Program-made: the position numbers and the translations under genes | Notes under the pieces: model-generated | Seen by the model: the letters and a program-made list of their open reading frames with translations, nothing else | Told to the model about the DNA's origin: nothing | The model's database searches: none | Shown here: positions 1 through 11,237 of the stretch, in pieces | Layout of the letters: each line of letters starts with the position of its first letter | How positions within the stretch are numbered: position 1 is the first letter of the stretch | From: Hyphodiscus hymeniophilus | Lineage: Eukaryota > Ascomycota > Leotiomycetes > Helotiales > Hyphodiscaceae | Length of the DNA: 64,000 nucleotides | NCBI GenBank assembly: GCA_016508695.1 | Contig: VNKQ01000017.1 | Location: 1,054,001-1,118,000, forward strand | Direction: 5' to 3'

Positions 1-849
1 GATTTCCTTTTGTAGCTCTTCCACCCTGGTTTCGCTGTCTACTAATTTCGCCTTCAGCCCTTCGATCTCTTTGGCGGATGTTGAACCAGAGGCCGAGTGA
101 GACGTTGGACGTGTTATCGGCGTGCGAGTCGTCCCCGTTGATCCCGAAACCGTGGAAAGTCTTTTCTTCGCATCAGCGACCGCTCCACCTACTGCAGGCT
201 TCGAGATTGGTGCAGACCGACTAGCAGCCGTGCTTGTAGTCCCAGTAGCCCTTGTTGTGGATGATGTAGCAGCAGGCTTAACAGTCGACTTTGGGCTTGA
301 GCTAACAGGGGCTGCAGGTTTGCGTACGGACGAAGTTGCTGCCAGTGAGCCTCGCTTCTCTGCCAATGTCTGTGACTTCGTCGGAGAATGATGAGCTCCA
401 GTCGGAGCTAGGGACGTCCTTCTCGCAGTTGCAGCCAAAGGCTGCTTCTTCTCATCTCCTGACCCGCCCACCGAAGCTTGTGATTTATGTCCTGAACTGG
501 CAGATGTTGGGGCTGTTGCACTACTGGCTGTCTTTCGGATGGCAGATCCTGCTGCAGGACGAGTAGGAGGCTTGCTCAATCCTCCAGTAGCCTTTGTAGC
601 TGAAACACCCGATGAGACTGTAGGCTTAGTTGCGGATGATGTCGAACCAGTCCCAGGACGCTTGACGGCAGCAAGCCCTGGGGCACGCTTAGGAGGGACA
701 TTCTCCTTCGCAGTCTCCTTCTTAGCAACACTTTCTGCTGGCGTTTCTGGCTCAGTGTCGGATTCAGATGCCCCAGGAGTATCTTCCGAGAGAATCTCTG
801 CTGTGGTTTCGTTCTGAGGGGAAACTTCTGGAGCTTCGACTTCGGCCAT
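1..849 (-). CDS. Low-complexity S/T/A/P-rich protein with coiled-coil onset (3' end outside window)
   Basis: Reading leftwards from an ATG at 849 there is an unbroken frame of 283 codons that runs off the left edge. The protein opens acidic (MAEVEAPEVSPQNE) and is followed by about 220 residues rich in Ser, Thr, Ala, Pro and Lys with almost no hydrophobic core, so it should be disordered. The last visible residues (SAKEIEGLKAKLVDSETR) begin a heptad-like pattern, so a coiled coil probably follows outside the window. The composition and the disordered-to-coiled-coil layout resemble fungal proteins annotated as 'M protein repeat protein', but I cannot confirm that family. No intron is needed in the visible part. 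The function is unknown; a cytoskeletal or scaffold role would be a guess. Confidence 0.7.
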   Translation of the reverse strand, partial: MAEVEAPEVSPQNETTAEILSEDTPGASESDTEPETPAESVAKKETAKENVPPKRAPGLAAVKRPGTGSTSSATKPTVSSGVSATKATGGLSKPPTRPAAGSAIRKTASSATAPTSASSGHKSQASVGGSGDEKKQPLAATARRTSLAPTGAHHSPTKSQTLAEKRGSLAATSSVRKPAAPVSSSPKSTVKPAATSSTTRATGTTSTAASRSAPISKPAVGGAVADAKKRLSTVSGSTGTTRTPITRPTSHSASGSTSAKEIEGLKAKLVDSETRVEELQKEI

Positions 850-2196
850 TTTCTGTGGGAGAACGTGTCAGGGAAGCGTTTAGCAAGTACTGTTGTATAG
901 ACAATTCCGTTAGCACAATTCAGTGCGATGATTTCAGCCCAGGTATCAAGTGCGCCCAATTGGAATGCGCTGAGAGCTATTCAGCGTCCAGAATACTAGC
1001 CAACTAGCATTGACACGTCACGGCTGATCTTCTCGACTTTCAACAACGCATGGTAGCGCAGGACAGAGATTGACTCGGACGAACATGAGATGCTAAACCT
1101 GCCTCTAAGGATTCAAGGCTTACGCGGTATTAAACTGGCTGTTCTGTACACCGCCTCGTAGTCTGCTTGCAGTCGCGCGGAATTTGAGTGGTACAATAAA
1201 CGCGACTGGGTGGGTGTTGATACACGGCGAATCAGCGTTACTGTCGTTGCAGCAGAATCTGATGCTCGCTGGAGCTCTCAAAAGCAGGACTGGGAGGATT
1301 CGATTATGATGATTCCGACTCTGCAGCAAGTAATGCTATGAAGTGAAGTAAGGAGGAAGCGTCGTCAAGCTCTGAGTGAGGGGAGTGAAGTCCCAGCTCC
1401 GTTCACCCCCTGAAATTTAGACATTTAGACGAATCAAAGGGGGCTAGGCCGGAACGGCCTGCAGGGTCCAAAAAGGTCCCAGCTCACACGGCTGGTGACG
1501 AGTCCAGTTAAATCTGTGCGGATATATATCTTGTGCTGCTGCATCACATATTTTGCCCACGTCCGGGTTGTCGGAGTCGAAAAGAGCTGCTCTATCTCTA
1601 TCATGCGGGAAATCGCAGATTCAGAGATTCATATTTCTACTGTCATTTAAGTTATGTTATTTGCTTGTTAGATGCCACTGCCTTTCGTCCTTTGTTCCAT
1701 ACTTACTACCGTCCTAAATATTAAATTGAAATGCAATGTTTTGGGGGTTCAATCCTGTTTGTTAAAGTACAAATGGAAATCCTACACATAATCAATACTT
1801 TCCCCGACACAAAACATTTCTGAGAGCGCAAAAATAACAAGTCAATCCTCCAAGTTGGGGGTTGTATTCCAACTTGATCTCTCATTACCATGTTAAAAAA
1901 GTCTCATAATGGACAGGGAAAACACTGCGAAGTCAAAGTTCAATTGTAAACTAATTCAAGGGTATCGGGGTATCGTCTTGCCATCCAGCCCACGCATCAA
2001 AGGGGTATTTGAGAGAAAGTAAAGACGTCCACTCCATCACAACCACCCGCAGCGTAAGAGGGAAAGGAACCCCATACTATATCCATCGCGCCATGAGCGT
2101 TACTTCCACATTATTGCTCCTCCTTCATAATATGCGCGTCCAACGAAACACCATCGGAATACTTCGACTCAATATCAACATTGACAAGACCGTGGC
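850..2196. other. Intergenic region, no gene seen
   Basis: This stretch holds the promoter of the leftward gene starting at 849 and the 3' flank of the mini-gene ending at 2197. Frames here are short and unlike known proteins. A short direct repeat (TTTAGACATTTAGAC) lies near 1420. I see no RNA gene or mobile element. Confidence 0.5.
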
Positions 2197-3138
2197 TTAT
2201 GCGATGGGAGTGGGTTCGACCTTGGGGGCTTCGACCGGAGCGGCCGGCTCTGGAGGGCTGTCAGCATGTTGATCACCATGGACTAGATAAAAGTAGAGCG
2301 ATTGGCGTCGAATCTTCTGACCAAGTAGCAACAGTCCTTCATCAAGATCGCCACTCGGTGACGGATTATTGAGTGGCTTTCAAGAAGAGAAACAACGCCG
2401 ACGCCATTATCTGAATTGGAAATGAACTCACCCTCAACAGCCGCGACTGGCTCAGCGGCAGCAGGAGCTTCTGTAAAGTATCAGCACACCATCTCTGATC
2501 ATGCATCCCCATGCGAGGTAACGCACCCTCGACCTTCGCAGGCTCGGCAACGGCTGGCGCGGCAGCAGGAGTCTCGGCAGCTATCGGTCATTAGCGGTAA
2601 GATAAGCAAATGTGTCACACGACCAGAACTTACGAGCAGGAGCAGTCTCCGTCGGGGCAGCACCGTTGGTGGTTGTCTCGGTGGGCTTCACTTCCTCCTT
2701 CTTAGGGGTAGCAGTCTTGCTCTTCTTGTTGAAAAGACCTAATGATGATACTTGTTAGCAAGCAGCAGAGAAGGAATCGGGCCCCCAAGCCGATCTCGTG
2801 TCATCAACAGTCACGTTGAGGAATCGAAAAGCTGATGATAATGTATGCAGCAGGATATATATGGAGATAGAGACATAGACTGCAGAAGGAGGCAGAATTT
2901 AAAACATACCCTTCAACTTGGCCTTCAAGTTGTCGATCGCATTTGGAGCTGATAAAGAAGAGAGTCAGTACAAGCACTTAGCAAAAGAGGCCTGGTCTGC
3001 TATAGCATCGAGGAGTAGTAGGAAAGGTGGAATCAACTACCCGTCATAGCAGGGTGGTCTCGATGAAGCTGTCTGATAACAGGCTTTCTGATGTGAAATG
3101 TGAATCTCGGGTATAGAACACTTACGAACGCCAGGCAT
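2197..3138 (-). CDS. Small Ala/Pro/Glu-rich protein, six exons, all introns phase 1
   Basis: I rebuild exons 3138-3126, 2948-2910, 2738-2634, 2580-2527, 2470-2432 and 2249-2197, giving 100 residues. The start MPGVPPNAIDNLKAKLKG is followed by a Lys-rich stretch (LFNKKSKTATPKKEEVKP) and then an acidic Ala/Pro/Glu/Val-rich tail ending EPTPIA. Every junction uses GT...AG and every intron interrupts a codon after its first base. Exons 2-5 (39, 105, 54, 39 nt) are therefore all frame-neutral. The protein has no membrane segment and should be disordered apart from a short N-terminal amphipathic helix. I do not recognise a named family, and the function is unknown. The very short exons are invisible to simple open-frame scans. 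The model rests on clean splice sites and uninterrupted phase, so the gene is likely but the exact acceptors need transcript support. Confidence 0.7.
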
Positions 3139-3843
3139 TTTGGAATGATTTAGTCTGCTTGATCTGGAAGGAAGTATAAGGTACTATGTGCGACGATTTG
3201 GCAGGCACGAACTTGTTTGTGAAAAGAAGTCGGATGCTGGAGAAAGAAAAGCGAAGAAGAGAGATGAGTAAACTCGAGAAACCAGTTCATGGCAGATCAC
3301 GGTCTTACCTTATCCGGCCTAGTATCTATTTTTGGCACACACAAGACAATGTGACTTCAAGGGGTATTACATTTGATACGAAGATAGAGATAAGAGTATC
3401 ATGGCTCAAACTCAAACGGCGAATGGTTCGTCTCGATCTTCCTACCGCGAAACATACTAATCCTAACAACAACTCCTCCTTTTCCCAGCTTTGGAACTTC
3501 TGGGCAGTGAATAGGCCACGTTCGATTCGTGCAGTCAACTAAATACTGATGGTTTCTGATGAATACCTGTACAACATATTCAACACCTTCAAATGCTAAT
3601 ATATGTGTGTGATCCGAGACCCTTTGATTTTTCGGGGTATATGTCCCGCTAATGCACCCTATGCACTTGTGCACCGGTGCACTTATGCACCTTAGTGTGT
3701 AACCTAAAACTCCTGCGAGTAATGCACACGGGACGAAACGGTCCCACAATCTGAGGCCGGGGACTCCACCAAAAACGCTATGCGACGCCTGTAATGTTTG
3801 CAAGCCATATAGCTTTTTCGTCCTCTTCATCTATTTCCTACCT
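3139..3843. promoter_or_regulatory. Promoter of the mini-gene and 3' flank of RRD1, with TGCAC cluster
   Basis: Two leftward genes flank this 705-bp gap, so it carries the terminator of RRD1 and the promoter of the small A/P/E-rich gene. Between about 3650 and 3730 the pentamer TGCAC and its complement recur, centred on the 14-bp perfect palindrome GTGCACCGGTGCAC (3669-3682). No protein match is seen; a 143-codon frame at 3399-3830 has no recognisable domain. Confidence 0.45.
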
Positions 3844-5438
3844 TCAACGCCGTCCTGAACTTCCCTGATCCCCTCGTGGAGCTCTCGTCGGTACGTCGGG
3901 TGACGCTTGCCGGATCGGAAGCTGCCCAGTACCAGGAGTGCTTTGACTCGCCCACGGAGCTCTGGTAGGAGGTAGCGCAGTCTGAGGTGCACCAGAAGCT
4001 GGGTTCACCCATGGTGCAGATGTTGGAGCCAAGCTTCTACCTGGAGGCTGATTTGCCCACGTAGCTACAGTTGGTGCCATACTAGCCCCTGTAGCTTGAG
4101 CCCAGGGTGCTTTTGTTCCTTCTTGAGGTGGATACCGGATGGCTGACGCATTTGATGTCGTTGTCTGACTTGCTGGGTGGTTCGCGGTATGCACAGAGTG
4201 GGTGGCTGGACTGGCATTTGGATCGTGCTCCCAGTTGAACAAAGATCCGAAGGGGAAGTGCTGGACCACTGGAAATTTGGACAGGACCTCTGCATTGTAC
4301 ATTTTGATCATTCCCTGTGCAATTATTGTCAGACCTTGATATGAGCTCGAATGATCTTGAACATACCTTGTTGATCTTTCCCCAACCCGAACGTATTCCA
4401 GAGATATCAAAAAGTATTGGACTATGCTCCCAAAATGGTCCAGTCTTGACATCGTTAATGAAGCCAACCGCTGAGAAATACATATTGCGCTTTCTCTCCT
4501 TGTCGACGACCTTCATCTTAGCAATATCTTCCGGATTCGGTGCTCCTGGAAGAGAACCTTCAACGGGCATAGATTCATCATCTGAAATCGCAGGACAATT
4601 CTGAGAAGAACCAAGAATGTACGGAATGAAGGAATGATCATCCAACCCCCAAACACCATGAGAACCAGCAGGCTCCAACGTATATGTGAGAATCAAACGT
4701 CGAATAACCCGTAGATATCTAATCCACTGTTAGCCAGCTGGTTGCAAGTAGAAAGGAGATTAATGCCTACGGCTCAACAACGCCGATAACAATACTTCTC
4801 TCCAGTGATCCATCGCTAGAAGACTCCTTCGTGAACCCACCCAACTTCCATATGCACCCTAAAAATGCAAGGAAACTAAGTTCATGGCCCGTCCCATAAT
4901 CCAGTCTTTGGGCACTTCCAAACCCACCCATTAAGTACGGCGTCAATTCGTCTAGAACACCTACTCCATCGCCCGTCCGAAAATTCAATACCTCGTTCGG
5001 CAGATACTTCTCAAGCAGCTGCTGAACCCGTGACTCAAGAGTATCGTACCATTTTCTAAAACTGACATTTCCGAATCTTCTTGGTCCAGTATCAGGAGGT
5101 GTCTCCTCGATGATGGCATCGATACTTTGGAGCAGTTCCTGTAGCTTGTGGACCGGTTCGGATTGCTTTATTGGGGTGTCGAGCGCCCATGTCTGTGTCC
5201 GAGTTGATGGTGATGACGAGGAAACTTTTCGTGGGCACATGGAAATGTTCAGCTGCATTACAAAGATCCCGATATCTCTGTATGCTTGAGATGTGAGGAA
5301 CGCTGGAACATCATGACCCTCGTTGATCCTCTTCACTGGCTTGACGAAGGAGTGGGGTTGATTTGGGTCTAAAATCGAAAGACTCCGAGGGAAAGAGCTT
5401 GCTTGAGTTTGAAGAAGATTTTGTGAATGCAAACTCAT
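3844..5438 (-). CDS. RRD1: Serine/threonine-protein phosphatase 2A activator 1 (PTPA family)
   Basis: Exons are 5438-4771, 4718-4367 and 4314-3844, giving 496 residues with all phases closing. The product belongs to the PTPA/Rrd family of peptidyl-prolyl isomerases that activate PP2A-type phosphatases. Diagnostic stretches are HDVPAFLTSQAYRDI (about residue 43), YLMGGFGSAQRLDYGTGHE and LSFLAFLGCIWKLG in exon 1, then GVWGLDDHSFIPYILG and GMIKMYNAEVLSKFPVVQH across exons 2-3. The fold should end near residue 385. The remaining 110 residues are a Pro/Ala/Thr/Ser tail with recurring APW motifs (KAPWAQ, SAPWVN, RAPWAS), as seen in Rrd1-type rather than Rrd2-type proteins. It shares a 321-bp divergent promoter with the rightward gene at 5760. 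Assignment is very secure; the tail function is unknown. Confidence 0.95.
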
Positions 5439-5759
5439 ATTCGCGCAAGGTTTTCTGATGTTATAATTTCGTGGAGGGTACAGTGACTCTGGCTTAGGAG
5501 GCTAAGGGGCATCTAGCATTGTGTTTGCTTGGCTCGAGCTTGGAAGGAGCTTTGGTCACCCAGCGATCTTTCGCTTGTTTACTCGTATTGGGTTTGGACT
5601 TCTTTGAGAGACGACCAACCTAAGGTACCCAATGCACAACTCACTGCACATGAGAGTTATGATTCTGCGGAATATTTACACATAATCACAAGGCGAGGAC
5701 TGACTAGTCCTTCCGTTCGTGTACTCTGGCACCAAACAATTCACGATTGCGCACGCTCA
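5439..5759. promoter_or_regulatory. Divergent promoter between RRD1 and the AT-hook protein gene
   Basis: This 321-bp segment separates two divergently transcribed genes and must contain both promoters. I see no clear TATA box or named operator. A frame starting at 5529 runs through it but only its end, from 5760, looks like a real exon. Confidence 0.5.
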
Positions 5760-8339
5760 ATGGCAAAAGTGAACCATTTCGAGTTGAGCCCCACGAAGAC
5801 TGGCCAGGGGGTGGAACAAGCAGCCACCGAAGAAGAGGTCGAAGCTGGTACGTTACGGCAATGGCCCAGCATACGCTTTGAACTCTGCTGAATTGTTTAC
5901 CCTAGGAAGCGATGATGAGCGTGCCGCAGACCGGCTTAACGCGAGTCTGCGCTCTTCGAAGAAACAACCAGCCAAAGAGCAGCAATCGAATGGCATCCTT
6001 CAAACCATTGCCACTCCGTTCAAATATTTTGGATTGTTGAAACAATCCACTCCACAAGATGTTGATAGTTTCTTCTATCCGCCAAAGGACTCGACTGACG
6101 AAGGTGGACAGGGAACCACCGACGCAGACGAGGCAGAGGACGTCCAAAATGGCACACTACTTCCACCTAGAGACACAGTTGTCATTGAAGAATCACAGGA
6201 GCTCTCCCACCCGTTCAATAGTGTGAATATTGACGTGGATGAAGCCGAGATGGATACAGAAGAACGCGTCGCATCTGTACCACTCACACGTGCCAGTAAC
6301 AAGAGAAAGGTGGATATCTACGAACCTGACGGTGCAGATCCAGAGAATTTAGAGGAAGTTGGTGAAGTCGAAGAGTCTGCACCGAAACATACGAAACGAG
6401 TTAGACGGAGCAAGAAAGCAAAGCCGCCACTTGCGTGGCAAGCTACACAACGGGATACACGAGCAAATACTCAAACAATGGCAAAGGAACCGGCAAGCAT
6501 GAAATCCCCAAGCAGAAAACGCCTTGCTGTAGAGATCCATAGCGGAAGCTCTGAACCTGCCCCAAAGCGCCGTGGACGGCCACGCAAAGCACAACCACCC
6601 CAGTCGAAAGTCCCTAAACAGCGGACAGATGGTAACGCAGACCTTGGTAATGAGGAAGTAACGCCAGGGGACGAGGTGGAAATGCCCACGAATGGTGAAG
6701 AGGCACCTGACGGGGGAAATGGACTAAGCGACATCTTCTTAGCACCGAGTCCTGTTAAGCCACCAATCAGTCCAGCGTCGAAAAGCTTGAACTCAAGACG
6801 GCGCTTTTCACAGCCTCATAATCGCGTCATTGACGGCGCCTCATCAGCTCAGGGTCGCCAAATTTCGTCAATATCTGACGACTCTGAAGAGGACAATGAA
6901 GATGATGAAGACGTCGTAGGAGCAAATATAGCTGGTGCCATAAATGAGGATCCAGACGTGGCAGAGGATGATGATGATCGTGGCGGGGATGCTGAGTTAC
7001 CAACGAAGCTCAGTGATGTGTTCCCAATTGAACAATTCGAAGATATGCTTAAAACTGTTCAGCAGGTGGGTCAAAAGCAGGATAAAGCAACTCAAGAATG
7101 GAAGGTCGTGCATACGGAATCTATTGCTTTCAGCGTGCCTGGGAAAAGAATGATGAAAAGGTTGGAACGTCTCATCAAAATCTACACGGCTTTGCCAACG
7201 TTGAGAGCCGCTGGAGGTGCAGATGCGGAGAAAAATCAAGATAAGGCCGTTGAATTGGTTGGAAGCATCCTAGAACATGCTGAAGTTATATTCAACGAGA
7301 GGCTTGGGAGTAAGGCCCACGGTGTTCCACAACAAGAGCTTACTCTTACTCGGACAATGCTCAGGGATGTCTACTTCCTCCTTGTCCCAAATATCGTCAA
7401 AGTTCTGAAACTGGCAGTGGAGGCATATCAAGACGAGGAGATTGCGGACACCAAAACTACGAAACAAGTCATCGACATTCTTAGTCTTCTCGCAAGGCTG
7501 GGTCAGAGAGCAGCTTCGCAGCCCAAAGACGTTCAACTGAAAGAAAACGGGCGTTATCGTACTTCAGCTCCGACTAGATCCATCATCAAAGACATTCGTA
7601 AACTTCTCAAGACATACGGGATGGAGCTAAGAAGAATAAAACTTGCTAAAAATGCTGAGGCCTGGGATGCAGAGGCACCTGAGAGGGAAAGAAAGCGGGC
7701 TGCCCAGGAGGGGAGAGAACTTATGGAGAGGAATCGTGAAAGAAAAGAAATACATAAGCAGCAGCGGGAGGCTTTCGAAGCCCAATTGAATGCCCCAGGT
7801 ATTTACGGCTTCTTTCTGCGGAAAGAACTCGGGATCGGACCGGGGCAGGAGGGCCAAAGGCTAGGAGGAAGGCCCTCTCAGCTCTACCGATCATCACAGA
7901 GATCCTCCGCCCAGAACTTGGAGGACGATGATGTTGATATGAGTGTTGAAGGTGATAATCCGGACGTTCGAGATGAGCCAGGATCCAGGATGACTCCTCT
8001 GTTGATTAACGCGAGCGGCAGTAACGTCCTTGGTAGCAAGAGGTCGAACAAGCATCACGGGCCCAAAAAGCTCTCCAACCGGGAGAGAGAGGTTTTGATC
8101 CACACTCTGAGAGTAGAAGATAGTACGCTCCACCATGACTCTTGCATTGAAATGGGAACTAACATCCTGCAGAGGCCTATCGATACCAGCTTGCCGCGCA
8201 TAGACTTGGCCGGGACATGGAGGAGATAGTCGAGTTTGCGAAAGTGTTCCAGGAGAGTATGGATAAGGAGCACGAGAACGGGAGGTGGAATAAAGAGGGA
8301 GATGAATGGACCTATGATATCTGGGTTGACAGGGCTTAA
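5760..8339 (+). CDS. Uncharacterised nuclear protein with AT-hook and SANT-like C-terminus
   Basis: Exons 5760-5847, 5906-8122 and 8173-8339 give 823 residues. The start MAKVNHFELSPTKTGQG is joined to GSDDERAADRL by a 58-nt intron with a good acceptor. Residues about 30-400 are charged and disordered, with basic nuclear-localisation-like clusters (KHTKRVRRSKKAK) and a classical AT-hook (RRGRPRK, about residue 250). Residues about 430-660 look helical (LSDVFPIEQFEDMLKTV, SVPGKRMMKRLERLIKIY). A Lys/Arg/Glu-rich coiled coil follows. The last exon restores RYQLAAHRLGRDMEEIVEFA and ends TYDIWVDRA, preceded by NREREVLIHTLR; together this resembles a SANT/Myb-like helical unit, which is my inference. 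Without the 50-nt intron at 8123-8172 this C-terminus is lost to a frameshift. A chromatin or transcription role is likely; the specific function is unknown. Confidence 0.8.
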
Positions 8340-10053
8340 CAAACGATCAGGTTGAATTTGGGATGAAGGACTCCGGCGTTGTTGAGGTTACGGCATATAC
8401 CCAGTGTTTTTCATCACGTTCGGAGCATTCGGCTGGCTTTACATGAAGGTACTTAAGCTTGCGTCAATAGACGTAGGTATTATTTGTTGATAAATTCGCA
8501 ATAGCCTGATTTCATCGGTTTGGCTTCATCCATCTAGTCATTTTTCGAACACGTCTTCCATCCACATCCTGCGCATTTCAAGGCTTCTGAGAAATGCCAA
8601 CAGGCTGGTGGAGAGTGGCTGGGGTTTTTATCAACACAGACGGAGGCTGCTTCTCAAGAAATGATGTTCTTTCATTTCAGGGTTATCTCTCGTATGAGTC
8701 AGACCACTAATGCAACTGTTCTAGCTATTTGAGGTCCAAAAGCTTCGCCCAACCACCTGCACTTCTTTTCCCTCTTCCTATCACGAATGTCATTGCGTTC
8801 ACATATATAATGGCTCTCGATGTTCACGTCCTGGTTCTGCTTATTATCCACGTCACGAAATCAAAATACGGACCGGGATCCAGATTGTACGGATAAAAAG
8901 TCGCAATCGAATCTATCCTCCCAACGTTCCTTCTTCATCACAAACTCTACCTCTGGTTTAAGAACGGTGCAGGCTTTCAGCAAATAGTCCTGTATACTCA
9001 GACCTAAGGTAAGCTGTTCCTCAGTGAAAAGCGGAAATCTGGGTGCTCTTCACCATTAGAAGTGTACAGTATATATATGTCTCATGCGCTACCGTAATTC
9101 TCTTGAGCACGTATCTGGAGACTGGAGATTCGCATGCAGCACTGGATCCATCACGCTTAGACCTTGCGGCGATGAAAGCCCGAACCCCCTTCTTCTTCGT
9201 ACTTTTGGTGTCTGGCATACCAGTAGTACAAATGGGAGATTTCTGGTAGATTGGGGAGATTGTTTGATAATTAGAAGATTGGATATTTGATGTATCTATA
9301 ACGTTGGATTATAGGTAGAGAAAGGGTTTCTTTCTTCTTCTGGTACTTGTACAAGAAAATGCTAGTATTCTCGACTGCTAGTTTCATTATACCAACAGAT
9401 AATCTTGAATCTCCTAACATGGCTTGATTTTACCCCGGCAAGTACACCTACGGCAACCCCAGGTTCTTCAAGAGACCGAAGAACAGATCTCTCCGAAGGC
9501 GGCGAAAGAAGCGTGTGATTGAAATTGTTGAGACCATTTCTCACCGTTTTCCTCGTAGCTGGTAACATCAAATTTGTGCTCAGCCTCAATCCTTAAGCCA
9601 GGACCTGGAAAGGAAGATTCCGAAGAGAAGCTTTGGTGCGCGTACTCGGAGATGTTCTGAATCGAGAAGTTGTCCTGACCAATTGGGTGTGTATCACGTG
9701 CACCAAATAGTGCCCTAGCTTCCCCGATAAGAAAGGCGGTGAATGATGCCCCTCTACCCCTCATCCGATAACGAGGAATCTCCGAATGAAGTCACCGATA
9801 TACAAATACAAATACAATCGACGCGTCACTGGATGCTTCAGTCAGCCATTGATAATCAATCTAATCTGATAATCGATCTAGGACGGACTAGATGCAAAGG
9901 ATCCGGCTACTTGTATCAATCTCCACCAGCTCTGCTTCATTCCACCCACACTTTCCTCGTCACCTTACTTCAACAAATCTCTGCCTCATTAACAGGCAAC
10001 GATCATCAACAAGACTACCTCCCACGATAAACACCCAGCAAAGATATCACAGC
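8340..10053. other. Intergenic region containing one copy of a dispersed repeat
   Basis: No supported gene lies in these 1.7 kb. The only structured element is the repeat copy at 9385-9545 (listed separately). Pyrimidine-rich DNA directly before 10054 suits the promoter of the dienelactone-hydrolase-family gene. The short frame on the minus strand at 9021-9218 has no recognisable domain. Confidence 0.5.
9385..9545 (-). repeat. Dispersed repeat, copy A
   Basis: Read on the minus strand, this segment matches 31659-31820 on the plus strand at roughly four bases in five by eye over about 160 bp. The best-conserved block reads TTTCAATCACACGCTTCTTT and is followed by GAGAGATCTGTTCTTCGGTC and TCTTGAAGAA. 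The match stops abruptly on both sides. The block TTCTTC...GAAGAA can form a short hairpin in both copies. No terminal inverted repeats or target-site duplications are evident, so the class is open: a MITE or SINE remnant or a fragment of a larger degraded element. Confidence 0.7.
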
Positions 10054-10868
10054 ATGGCAATGCATGGTCACAGCGCTGCCTGCTGCAGCATTCCCCCCAT
10101 CATCGCCAAAGGATATGCGGAGAAAGGGAAATACGAAACAATTGGAGGGCTCAAGACTTGTATGCACCCCTGAGTCCCAGTCCCCCTTGTACGCAGAAGC
10201 TGACTGCAGTTCAAGATGTCACCGGTCCATCAACAGCCTCGAAAGCTATTTTCATCGTCTACGACATCTTCGGATACTTCCCGCAGTCCCTTCAGGGAGC
10301 AGACATTTTGTCCACCTCCGACAAAGATCACCAATACCAGGTCTTTATGCCAGACCTCTTCGAAGGCAAGCCCGCCGATATCTCATGGTACCCACCGGAC
10401 ACCGATGAGAAGGGAAAGGCCCTTGGAAACTTCTTCCAGACAACGGGCGCACCACCCAAGGCCGCCGAGAAAGTCCCCGCCCTCCTCAAGGCATTCCAAG
10501 CTCAATACCCCTCCATCAAGACTTGGGGTGTTGTGGGCTTTTGCTGGGGCGGAAAGATTGTCTCCCTCACCACTTCCACCGAGTCCACACCCTTCGCTGC
10601 TGCGGCAGAAGTCCACCCCGCTATGATTGATCCGTCCGAGGCGACCAACATCAAGATCCCGCTCTGCTTGCTGGCTTCTGGAGACGAGCCTGCCGAGGAT
10701 GTTAAGAAGTTCGAGGCGAACTTGAAGGGAGAGAAATACGTGGAGACGTTTCCGGACCAGATTCATGGATGGATGGCTGCACGATCTGATCTGGAGGATG
10801 CGAGGGTTAAGAGTGAGTATGAGAGGGGATACAAGACACTTTTGGAGTTTTTCGCAAAGTACTTGTGA
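10054..10868 (+). CDS. Dienelactone hydrolase family protein
   Basis: Exons 10054-10159 and 10210-10868 give 254 residues. The short first exon (MAMHGHSAACCSIPPIIAKG) joins FQDVTGPSTASKAIFIVYDI through a 50-nt intron. The fold is an alpha/beta hydrolase of the dienelactone hydrolase family. The nucleophile elbow is GFCWGG with Cys at about residue 147, the family's usual Cys instead of Ser, and the catalytic His lies in the C-terminal motif QIHGWMAAR, about residue 221. An Asp in LLASGDEP is the likely acid. Length matches single-domain fungal members such as yeast Aim2. The enzymes hydrolyse dienelactones or related esters, but many fungal relatives have no known substrate, and nothing next to it defines one here. 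No signal peptide is visible, so the protein is probably cytosolic. Confidence 0.92.
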
Positions 10869-11237
10869 GTTACTCTATATGTGGGCTTCGTCACCTGGCT
10901 CACGGCGGATAGAGTTGTGGCAACATCAGTCAAGCTTTAGAATAACTTCTAGGTAGAGAAGAACCAAAATATACTCCATAGCAAAGCAGGATAAGCCTGC
11001 TGTTATCATATTCTACATCTCCTGATATTTTTTGAGCTATTACGTAGATGCGACTTCACAGGGACAGCGTCTTCTTGTTTTGCGCGCCAGAGACAAACAT
11101 CAACGCTTCATTATCAAAAGCTAATCTCCAACTTTCTTCTCCGAAATCTTAATCCCACCCTCATTCTCCATTTCAAATCCTCATCCTCATCCTCACCTCC
11201 CATCCCCCACAACTCCCCAACCCGACCCACCTCGCCC
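10869..11237. other. Convergent 3' spacer
   Basis: This 369-bp gap separates two convergent genes and presumably holds both 3' ends. It contains a short TCCTCA tandem stretch near 11179-11197. I see nothing else. Confidence 0.5.

Noticed and set aside
3399..3830. Minus-strand open frame of 143 codons beyond RRD1
   Set aside because: It overlaps the TGCAC cluster, has no recognisable motif and competes with other frames in the same gap.
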